DNA from: an uncultured Eubacterium sp.
GTDB lineage: Bacteria > Bacillota > Clostridia > Lachnospirales > Lachnospiraceae
NCBI GenBank assembly: GCA_910580075.1
Contig: CAJTVR010000036.1
Location: 1-43,726 of the forward strand
Direction: 5' to 3'
Length of the DNA stretch: 43,726 bases
Below are positions 20,625 through 29,200 of the stretch, piece by piece; the stretch's first letter is position 1, and each line of letters starts with the position of its first letter. The notes below the pieces were generated by a model, which had not been told where the DNA came from, searched no databases, and saw only the letters and a program-made list of their open reading frames with translations. A program made the position numbers and the translations under genes.

Positions 20625-20747
20625 GTGCCGCTAAAAGAAGGGAATAACAGTATTCTATTTGAGACTGAGCCTGCCAGTCCGGAACACACAGAGAAATTAG
20701 ATATGCTGTTTCTGCCGGATTATCTCCAGCCGGCATGCATGAAAGGC
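20415..20747 (-). repeat. Upstream common element of cassette 4
   Basis: Near-identical to 7613-7945. Together the two form a direct repeat about 12.8 kb apart that flanks the ATPase gene, both Uma2 genes and cassettes 3 and 4. It ends at the inverted repeat TGCCGG/CCGGCA next to the rpn 3' end. Confidence 0.8.
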
Positions 20748-20779
20748 CATTGTGCATGCAGTGCCGGGCATGCACAATG
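20748..20779. repeat. Hairpin at rpn 3' end
   Basis: A perfect 12-bp inverted repeat (20748-20759 with 20768-20779) with an 8-nt loop, starting 11 bp beyond the truncated rpn stop. A copy with one changed base lies near 21430-21461 after the full-length rpn. It lacks a T-run, so it is either a weak terminator or a repeat-element end. Confidence 0.75.
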
Positions 20780-20790
20780 AAGCCGTTCGG

Positions 20791-21281
20791 TCAGATACCG
20801 AATTCATCAAACAGTGCTTCCCTCAGGGCAGCATCTTTTGAAGAGCGGGCCAGATCATCATAGCGCTCATTTTCAATCAGCAGCTCTTGCAGCCTGCATA
20901 CCCGTTCAATGCCGCGCTGTTCCCCGCGTGCATCGGCTTCTTTCAGGAACTGGTTGTGGTCACGGATGGCCCTCTCCCTTGCCTCGTACTCCATCCGCTT
21001 GTCCCTGTCCTGGCTGATGACCTTCAGCCTCTGGTATGCACTTCTGATATAGGGATCTTTTTCTGCCAGCATGTCAAAGTCCTCCTTCCGTTCCGAGTTG
21101 ATGAACCTGGCCCACAGCAGGATGCCGCTGCTTTCGTCTTTTGCCCTGTCGGGCAGTTTCGGCAGCTCGATGACGTGGAATTCCATTTTGTCCGTAAACA
21201 GTGTATGGCGGGTGTCCTCCCTGATGTGGAAGCTGGAATGGAATTCCGGCCCGTTCCTGAACAGCTCAAAATCCAGGATGC
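20791..21281 (-). pseudogene. 5'-truncated rpn-family nuclease gene
   Basis: Near-identical to the last ~165 codons of the rpn gene ending at 21473 (ILDFELF through FDEFGI). Homology breaks off at about 21281. A short 16-bp match to an upstream part of the gene (21296-21311) suggests an internal deletion before the final truncation. The N-terminal nuclease core, with the D and ExQ residues, is absent, so the product cannot be an active nuclease. A longer frame to 21492 runs through unrelated sequence. Confidence 0.85.
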
Positions 21282-21472
21282 CGCGCACCGTCTCTGTGCA
21301 CTTTCCTGAGGAAAGACGTGAAAGGCAGCATCCTGCTTCAGACTGACTGGCTTTGCAAGTCCGGGGCATACGAAAGATTCCAGAGTGTTTTTCTGCCGGA
21401 TTATCTCCAGCCGGCACTGCATGAAAGGCCATTGTACATGCAGTGCCGGGCATGCACAATGAAGCCGTTCGG

Positions 21473-22312
21473 TCAGATGCCGAATTCATCAAACAGTGCT
21501 TCCCTCAGGGCAGCATCTTTTGAAGAGCGGGCCAGATCATCATAGCGCTCATTTTCAATCAGCAGCTCTTGCAGCCTGCATACCCGTTCAATGCCGCGCT
21601 GTTCCCCGCGTGCATCGGCTTCTTTCAGGAACTGGTTGTGGTCACGGATGGCCCTCTCCCTTGCCTCGTACTCCATCCGCTTGTCCCTGTCCTGGCTGAT
21701 GACCTTCAGCCTCTGGTATGCACTTCTGATATAGGGATCTTTTTCTGCCAGCATGTCAAAGTCCTCCTTCCGTTCCGAGTTGATGAACCTGGCCCACAGC
21801 AGGATGCCGCTGCTTTCGTCTTTTGCCCTGTCGGGCAGTTTCGGCAGCTCGATGACGTGGAATTCCATTTTGTCCGTAAACAGTGTATGGCGGGTGTCCT
21901 CCCTGATGTGGAAGCTGGAATGGAATTCCGGCCCGTCCCTGAACAGCTCGAAATCCAGGATGCTGATGCTCACGCATTTTTTCAGCACATCGTAGTCCTG
22001 GCCCTTCTCGATCTGCTCCGCGTACATTTTAGAGATGTAGAACAGACACCTGCTGGACCAGACCTTCAGCTCCGAGAGCTGGATTTCCGTGTCGATCTCC
22101 GTGCTGTCGTTCAGGCAGATCCTGACATCCAGGATGCCGAGCTTGTCGTCCTCGTGCACTTTCCTGAGGTTTGTGTTCAGCAGCTCTGTCTTCCGGATGT
22201 CCCCCGGGCTCAGGCCCAGCACGGCAGACAGGAAGCCGGTGCGTGCTTTTTCGTCAGTCATAATCTCCTTGAATGCAAAATCAATTTTCGGTTTCATTAA
22301 AAAATCGCTCAT
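21473..22312 (-). CDS. Rpn family recombination-promoting nuclease / putative transposase (PF12784)
   Basis: 279 residues from ATG 22312, preferred over GTG 22321 because GGAGG lies 8 nt before the ATG. It has the typical Rpn/PDDEXK_2 layout: N-terminal MKPKIDFAFKEIM, then catalytic GILDVRI (D62) and IDTEIQ (E76, Q78), then a membrane-poor helical segment WSSRCLFYISKMYAEQI, and a charged variable C-terminal half. E. coli Rpn proteins are DNA nucleases that promote RecA-independent recombination. Here the gene sits inside an array of recombining cassettes, divergent from cassette 5. A link to cassette shuffling is attractive but not shown. It has its own promoter-like sequence. Confidence 0.9.
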   Translation of the reverse strand: MSDFLMKPKIDFAFKEIMTDEKARTGFLSAVLGLSPGDIRKTELLNTNLRKVHEDDKLGILDVRICLNDSTEIDTEIQLSELKVWSSRCLFYISKMYAEQIEKGQDYDVLKKCVSISILDFELFRDGPEFHSSFHIREDTRHTLFTDKMEFHVIELPKLPDRAKDESSGILLWARFINSERKEDFDMLAEKDPYIRSAYQRLKVISQDRDKRMEYEARERAIRDHNQFLKEADARGEQRGIERVCRLQELLIENERYDDLARSSKDAALREALFDEFGI

Positions 22313-22345
22313 GCAGGACACCTCCCCGGATTCCGTTTTTCTTTT

Positions 22346-22374
22346 ATCTTAACATATAAATGCGGCAGATTCAA
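22346..22374 (-). promoter_or_regulatory. Promoter-like sequence for rpn
   Basis: TTGAAT (-35) and TAAGAT (-10), read on the minus strand, are separated by 17 bp. They lie about 35 bp upstream of the rpn start, just before cassette 5. Confidence 0.6.
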
Positions 22375-22463
22375 CTGCTTTGGCGGCGGCAGTCCGGCAC
22401 GGAAAAGGAATCCGGGCCTGTTTCTGCTGTCCGTCCTGTACCCGGCCGCTTCCGGAAAAGCTA

Positions 22464-25400
22464 ATGGTTACACTTTCTCCGAATCCTGATAACCTGACTT
22501 CCGAGGCTGCAATTATTACTTCTGCAGCAGCTGGTACAGCCGATCGTGTAATTGCATATTTTGACAAAGATGTAGACGCTTCTCAGTTCATGAAAGGCGG
22601 AAAACCGGATAAAACTAAATTTGATTGTGAAATCAAAACCGGTTTAGACAGTTCTTTCTCAAATACTACAGGAGATACCCGCAGCGTAATTGCAATCCTT
22701 CCTGTTGCTAATGAGCCGAAAGCATTAGAAATTTTAGTAAATGAACCGTTAAGAGACAATGCAAATGCGAGCATCAAGTTTAAGGATAAGAGAACAAGCA
22801 GCAATATTGATACGACTAATACTGTAAACTTCAGACTTGCAGATGCACGCGAACCGTCTGTACTTTCTGTTGAATCAACGGGGACCAGGACAATTGATAT
22901 TACTTTCTCAGAAGCTGTTCTGCCGAAGGCATATGCAGGTAACTATGGAGCAAATTATTCAGCTCAGAATATAGACAATTACCTGATTGACGGCCGTCCA
23001 TTATCTGACTGGGGAATAGTTGATGGCGATAACCGTGATTCTGAAGGCACAGATTCTGCATCATCTGACATTAGCAGAACCCAGAAAGAGTTCCCTAGTG
23101 ATGAAGGGTTCAGCCAGAGAGACGGTAAAGTTACTCTGCATTCTTATACAGTGAAAGATAAAGTAGGAACAGATAACCGTCACAAAGTTACAATCACAGT
23201 TGGCAGCGGTTTTGTGCTTCTGGCAGGCAATCATATGCTGACAATCAAGAATGTCGGTGACTGGGCAGCTCAGACTGACGGTGCAAGAAACAGCGTAAGT
23301 ACACAGGTACTTCCGTTTACTGTAACAGAAAATGCTGAGAAGCCTGAATTTACAGTAAATGTTCAGTCTCCGGAACAGTATGAACTGAACTTTAATACAG
23401 ATTTTAAACTTGCGGACAGCGGCGATCAGTTTGCTTCCCGTGATACTTCTGTAGATGGCGACGCAAGTGTTCTGGTATTACAGGAACGTGTAAACGGCAC
23501 ATGGACTACCATTTCAAATGGTACAGCTGCTTCAAGCACAAAAGGACAGAATCCGGTTACAATATCCCGTGTAGGCGGAGACGGAAAGAAATACCTTGTA
23601 GAAGTAAAACGTGACTGGTCTGAAGTATATGATTTTGAGCATACACGGACTGATTACTATAATAAAGAACTTCGTCTGCATGTAGATGCCGGAAAACTCG
23701 TAAACGTATCCAATAATCTCCGCAACGATGAGATTAATATTGAGCTGAATGCAAATGATGCCAAGGTAACAAACGGCAATATCATGAAAGAAGCAGACTT
23801 AACAAGCCCGACTGTTGTAGGAATTACACAGGCTGTTGCTAAGAATGGTTCTGCTCTGGATTCATGGAATGTAGAATTCTCTGAGCCTGTTAAGATTTCC
23901 GGCGAAGCTAATATAGAAGGCCTGACACCATCCCAGAAACAGAAGGACGGCGTTAACAAAGGCAATGCTGATCTTGTACAGAACCAGGGTGTTCCGGTTG
24001 CATTTGCCCGTTTTGTAAATGTAGATAATCCTAGCATGATTGTAGAAGGCATTGTAGAAGAGAATTTCTTTATTGATGCTGAAGATAAAATTATCAACGT
24101 AGCACCAGAGAAAAAACTGAGTGCCGGAAGCTGGAGACTGGTAGTAGGTTCCGTTTCGGATGACTACGGTTCAACACTGGCAACAGACGGCCAGGTTATT
24201 GAAGTGACCACAGAATCAGTTGCTACTAATTTCAAGGTTGTCTGGGCTGCAGTAGCAACAGACAGAAATTATGACAATGCATACATGGGTAACACGCCTG
24301 ATAAGAGCAACAGAGGCAGTTATGTTTTCGTTAAGTTTAATAAACCTGTCGATCTTGCAACAGCATTAGACGAGAATAACTATGCACTGAATAACCAGCC
24401 GTTACCTCATGGCGCAAATATTTATGCAAACATTCAGAACTACGATGATCAGGACAGTGTAGTAGATTCTGTTACAATTGCTCTGCCGACGAACAGTAAT
24501 CTTCTTTACCAGAATTATACAGTAGATACTCTGAGCACACAGCTTAGCATCAACGGTGTAGTAGCTGCTGGTACGGGAGAAGCGCTTTCTGGAAGCGGAA
24601 TGAACCAGCTGCCATATAACATTGGCCGCAGCGACAATGAGGATTCTGACATAAATGATGTTAATATCAAGACAACTTATGTAAATGATGAACATGATGC
24701 TGTATGGGGCAATGCTGCCAAAGAAAAGTCTACACATGCAGACTTTAAGACAGATGAAGATTACTACAGGGCTTTAAAATCAGCTCTTGATGATGATAAG
24801 TACCGTGCAGTGGAAATAGATTCTAATGCATTTGCAAATCTTACAGGCACAAAGAAAGAAGCTGCACAGAAAGTCTTTGGCAAGAACCTTGTATTAGAAA
24901 TCAGCCGTCCGGTAGACATTGACCTGGGTGGCAATACATTCCCTGGCAATGTTGTAGTGTCTACTACAGATGCTGCAGGCACAATGACAATCAAGAATGG
25001 TACAATCAACGGTGTAGAAAATGAAATCAGAAGCAGCAATGCTTCACTGAAAGTAAATGCCGGAGTGATTAAACATTTTGTTCTTGATAATGTAACAGTT
25101 AATAAAGGCGTTAATGATTACCCGGTTGTTTTAGATAATGTATACACAGAATCATTTGAAACAAAAGGACTCACTACAATCAAAGGTACAAAAGACGATG
25201 CTAACGCTGACGGTGCAATTTATGTTACTGATGCAGACGGATTCGGCTTTACAAATAATGTAACATGGGCTGGTAATCTTGTTATTAACACTAATGGCGT
25301 TATCAACCTGAAAGGATCACTGCAGGGCGCTAAGATCTTTGTACAGCAGGCAGCTACCTTGAATCTTGGTACAGTGAACGAAGATGGCAGTGTGAAAGAA

Positions 25401-26102
25401 CCTCTTTATGTTGATGAAGCACAGATTTTTGTTGACGGGGCTGAAGCTAAAGTAATGCTTACAGAAGCAGCTAAACTGGCTGTGCAGAATGATACAGCAA
25501 AACTGCCTTCAATTGTAGTAGGAGCTAAAGATGTCAAGGTATATCTGGCTGAAAATGCAAACCAGAAATTAGGAACTGCTGAGTGTATCAAAGTTGATAA
25601 AGGCAATGTTATTGCTATAGATAAGAATGGCAAAACTACAACGAACACAAACCTCGAAACAGATGCTATCAATAAAAAAGATAATACTACAGGTATTCAG
25701 AAGGCTTTTGAATCCTTAAAAATGGTATCAGACAGCACTGAGGCTAATGTAACAATTACGTATGATGAGTTTAAAGCTGTTTCAGGAAGTGCTTTTGATG
25801 TTCAGGGCATAGGTGAAGGCAAGATCACCAAAAAGACTTTCACAGAAAGTATTGCCGAAAAGGTAGCTGATCTGGTTGCTACCAGTGATTATGGTGAAAT
25901 CGTAAAAGCAGACGGTACGCCTATTACAGCAAGTGATTTAACAGTAACCTGTTCAGTGCCGAGCGGTTCAAAAGTATTCAGCTCTACAACAGCAGAGATT
26001 ACGCTGAAAGATAAACCAGCAGGAAATTTCTCAGAGACTATTACTGTTTCTTTGAACTATAATGGCAAAACATACACAAGAACTATCAAGGTAATACAGT
26101 AA
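22464..26102 (+). CDS. Silent surface-protein cassette 5 (5'-truncated)
   Basis: The body starts in the core; an in-frame ATG at 22464 lies immediately before it and a TTG at 22380 further upstream, neither with a clear Shine-Dalgarno. Even if translated, the product would lack a signal peptide. It encodes 1,212 residues with the usual conserved blocks. Variable segments include AYAGNYGANYSAQ, KDGVNKGNADLVQ and a C-terminal tail ending YTRTIKVIQ. Only about 50 bp of the upstream common element remain. The core is preceded by an extra T relative to cassettes 2-4. It is tail-to-tail with the expressed gene, with 113 bp between stops. Confidence 0.8.
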   Translation: MVTLSPNPDNLTSEAAIITSAAAGTADRVIAYFDKDVDASQFMKGGKPDKTKFDCEIKTGLDSSFSNTTGDTRSVIAILPVANEPKALEILVNEPLRDNANASIKFKDKRTSSNIDTTNTVNFRLADAREPSVLSVESTGTRTIDITFSEAVLPKAYAGNYGANYSAQNIDNYLIDGRPLSDWGIVDGDNRDSEGTDSASSDISRTQKEFPSDEGFSQRDGKVTLHSYTVKDKVGTDNRHKVTITVGSGFVLLAGNHMLTIKNVGDWAAQTDGARNSVSTQVLPFTVTENAEKPEFTVNVQSPEQYELNFNTDFKLADSGDQFASRDTSVDGDASVLVLQERVNGTWTTISNGTAASSTKGQNPVTISRVGGDGKKYLVEVKRDWSEVYDFEHTRTDYYNKELRLHVDAGKLVNVSNNLRNDEINIELNANDAKVTNGNIMKEADLTSPTVVGITQAVAKNGSALDSWNVEFSEPVKISGEANIEGLTPSQKQKDGVNKGNADLVQNQGVPVAFARFVNVDNPSMIVEGIVEENFFIDAEDKIINVAPEKKLSAGSWRLVVGSVSDDYGSTLATDGQVIEVTTESVATNFKVVWAAVATDRNYDNAYMGNTPDKSNRGSYVFVKFNKPVDLATALDENNYALNNQPLPHGANIYANIQNYDDQDSVVDSVTIALPTNSNLLYQNYTVDTLSTQLSINGVVAAGTGEALSGSGMNQLPYNIGRSDNEDSDINDVNIKTTYVNDEHDAVWGNAAKEKSTHADFKTDEDYYRALKSALDDDKYRAVEIDSNAFANLTGTKKEAAQKVFGKNLVLEISRPVDIDLGGNTFPGNVVVSTTDAAGTMTIKNGTINGVENEIRSSNASLKVNAGVIKHFVLDNVTVNKGVNDYPVVLDNVYTESFETKGLTTIKGTKDDANADGAIYVTDADGFGFTNNVTWAGNLVINTNGVINLKGSLQGAKIFVQQAATLNLGTVNEDGSVKEPLYVDEAQIFVDGAEAKVMLTEAAKLAVQNDTAKLPSIVVGAKDVKVYLAENANQKLGTAECIKVDKGNVIAIDKNGKTTTNTNLETDAINKKDNTTGIQKAFESLKMVSDSTEANVTITYDEFKAVSGSAFDVQGIGEGKITKKTFTESIAEKVADLVATSDYGEIVKADGTPITASDLTVTCSVPSGSKVFSSTTAEITLKDKPAGNFSETITVSLNYNGKTYTRTIKVIQ
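22470..22571 (+). repeat. 102-bp cassette core, copy 5
   Basis: Plus-strand copy that forms an inverted pair with the expressed core at 29732-29833, with about five or six mismatches by hand alignment, including an uninterrupted identical run of over 40 bp. Cassettes 5 and 6 lie between the two copies. Confidence 0.85.
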
Positions 26103-26137
26103 CAGACTTTATAATGCATGTATATTACAGCATGTAT

Positions 26138-26178
26138 AAAAAGGAACCGGCAGGGTATACCTGTACCGGTTCCTTTTT
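26138..26178. terminator. Bidirectional terminator shared by cassette 5 and the expressed gene
   Basis: A 13-bp stem (26138-26150 with 26166-26178) plus an inner CAGG/CCTG pairing. It is A-rich on the left and T-rich on the right. It lies between two convergent stops and is homologous to the terminators at 3567 and 3908. Confidence 0.9.
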
Positions 26179-26215
26179 TATTTCATGCTGTTATATGCAT
26201 GTATTGCAAAACTTA

Positions 26216-29200
26216 TTAATTTGCAATTTTGATATTTCTTGTGTAAGTGTTTCCAGCATAAGCTATCGTAATTACAATAGTATCTGTACCAGAACCTTCT
26301 GTAGCTTTTGGATAGATATAGCCGTTCTTCTGCTCAAATATTTTAGCATTTGAGGTATCTGCCAGTGCAACTGTTACACTAAAGTCTGTTGTATCAATCT
26401 CTGTGCCGTCTGCGTTTACCAGCTTATAGTCAGCGGTTTTAGCTTTCGCTGCTGTATCAGTTGCAATTTTGCCTGCCATAGCTTTTACATCAATTCCAAG
26501 CTTATTGTTTGTTTTGTCGTTTGTAACAAATGCATCACCTGTCGTAATTGTCTGGTAATCTGCATAGCTTATTTCATCGTCATCATTAACGCCTGGGATA
26601 ATCTCTAAGCTGTCAAGAATCTTCTTCATGCCGCCCTTTTTATCCTGAACAGTATTGTTAAGATTGCTGCTTGTGATAGGCTTTCCTTTGTCATTTATTT
26701 CAACAACATTGCCGCCGGCAGCTTTCAGCCAGCCAATTTTGTTGTCTGCGCCAAGATAAACTTTAACATCCTTGCCAATGATATTAATTGCAGGAGCAGC
26801 ATTTGCATCAATTACAGTAGAAGCTTCTGTAATCATTACCTTAGTTTCTGCTGCTTTAATATTAATCACAGCGTTATCAAGAATGGCATCAGCAGCATCT
26901 GCACCGGCATCCTTAGCCAGTGTTCCGAGATTTAACGTAGCTGCCTGTTCTAAAGTAATATTAGCTCCCTTCAGTCCGCCTTTCAGATTCACAACACCGT
27001 TGGAATTGATAACGAGATCGCCAGCCCAGGCTGATTTGTTCTCAAATCCGAATCCGTTTGTATCTGTAACGTAGATGACACCCGTTACTGATGCATGTTC
27101 ACCTAACTCAAAGGACTGTGTCCATACATCATTCAGTAGTATTGCATTGTCATTCACACCAGCTTCAGCTGTTCCGTCGAAAACAAAATGTCTTACGACA
27201 CCTGCATTCACCGTTAATGAAGCACTGTTTCCTCTGATTTTCTCCTTAGGTCCTTTAATTGTAACCCTTTCAATGAACATCTGATCCACTGCGTCTGTAG
27301 TAGATACTACAACATTGCCATTTAATACAGCATCATTAAAGTCAACGTCAACGGCACGGCTGATATTAATCACAAGGTTTCTTCCGAATACCGCACGCGC
27401 TGCTTTAGCCTGTTCGCTGTCAGCTGTAGCATCAAGCCCATTAAATGCATCCTGCTGGATTTCTATTCTGCGGTACTGATCATTGTCAAGTGCTGCCCTG
27501 AGTGCCTCATAGTACTCTGACCATTCCTGAATGTTGTCTTTTGCATTTCCGTGCTGTTCTGATGCATCGTTGCCCCATACAGCATCTGTTCTCTTTGTTA
27601 CGTCTCCGTTAGGAATTTTAACGCCGTCTTCTTTAGTAGACTTCTCATCTGTGTCAGTGTATTCACCGATATTATATGGCAGCTGGTTCATACCGCTTCC
27701 GGAAAGTGCCTCGCCTGTGCCCTGTGCTACCACACCGTTAATACTGATCTGTGTTTTCAGGGTGTCTACTGTATAGTTCTGGTAAAGGAGATTGCTGTTT
27801 GTCGGCAGTGCAATTGTAACAGAATCTACTGTATTATCATGATCATCATACCCTTTAATATTAGCCTGGATGCTTGCTCCCTGAGGAAGAGGCTGGTTAT
27901 TAAGTGCATAATTGTTCTCATTTAATGCTGTTGCAAGATCGACTGCTTTGTTAAATTTAACAAATACGTAGCTTCCGCGTCCCTTTATATATCCCGGTTC
28001 GTCCTTAACATTACCCATTCTTGCTTCATTGTATGTTTCAGTCTGGGAAACAGCTGCCCATACAACCTTGAAATCTGTAGATGCAGTTGTTTCATCCACT
28101 GTAATCACCTGGCCGTCTGTAGCAAGTGTTGAGCCGTAGTCATCAGAAATGGAGCCGACTACCAGTCTCCAGTCTCCGCCGCTTAACTTTCTTTCAGGCT
28201 CAATATTGATAATCTTGTCTTCAGCATCAACGAAGTTGTTTTCATCAACAATGCCTTCGATAATTGTGCTAGGATTGCTTACATTGACAAAACGTGCAAA
28301 TGCAACAGGAACGCCCTGGTTTGCTTTTACCTTTTCATCTGCACTGTACTGGCCGGACTGCTGTCTCTGGGACGGTGTAAGGCCTTCCTTGTTTGCAGCT
28401 GCAGAAATCTTAATCGGTTCAGAGAATTCAACATTCCATGAATGCAGGAGAGAACCGTTCTTTCCGACAGCCTGTGTAACGCCTGTCACAGTCGGGCTGG
28501 TTAAATCTGCTTCTCCCATGATACTGCCGTTTGTAACTTTCGGATCATTAGCATTCAGTTCGATGTTAATTTCATCATTGCGGAGATTATTTGATACGTT
28601 CACAAGCTTGCCGGCATCAAGATGCAGGCGAAGGCGCTTGTTATAGTAATCTGTTCTTGTGTTGTTAAAATCATATACATCAGACCAGTCACGTCTTACT
28701 TCTACAAGGAACTTCTTGTCATCTCCGTCAACCTGTGAAATAGAAACAGGATTCTGTCCCCGTGTAGTCATGGCTGTTGTACTGTTTGAAATTGTAGTCC
28801 ATGCGCCGTTTACATATTCCTGCAGCTGCAGAATGCTGTCCTGGCCCTGTACGGAACTGTCTCTTGTCTTAAACTGGTCAGCCGGGCTGTCTACAACCTT
28901 GAATGAAGTATTGAAATTCAGCTCATACTGTTCCGGAGACTGGATGTTTACTGTAAATTCAGGTTTTTCTGCATTTTCAGTTACTGTAAACGGAAGCACC
29001 TGTGTGCTGATGCTGTTTCTTGCCGCATCTGTAGCTGCTGCCCAGTCACCGACATTTCTGACTGTCAGCATATGGGTGCCTGCTGCAAGAACATGGCCGC
29101 TGCCTACTGTGATTGTAACTTTGTGGCGGTTGTCTGTGCCTTTTTTATCTGATACGGAATAAATCTGTACCTGAAGCTCGCCGTCATCCGTGCTGAAAGA

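Larger units (their letters stand above)
20660..21966. repeat. Tandem duplication of the rpn 3' region (period about 682 bp)
   Basis: Two units, about 20660-21281 and 21333-21966. The rpn-coding parts are almost identical, while the downstream flanks have diverged more. The left unit carries the broken rpn and the right unit is the 3' half of the intact gene. Confidence 0.8.
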
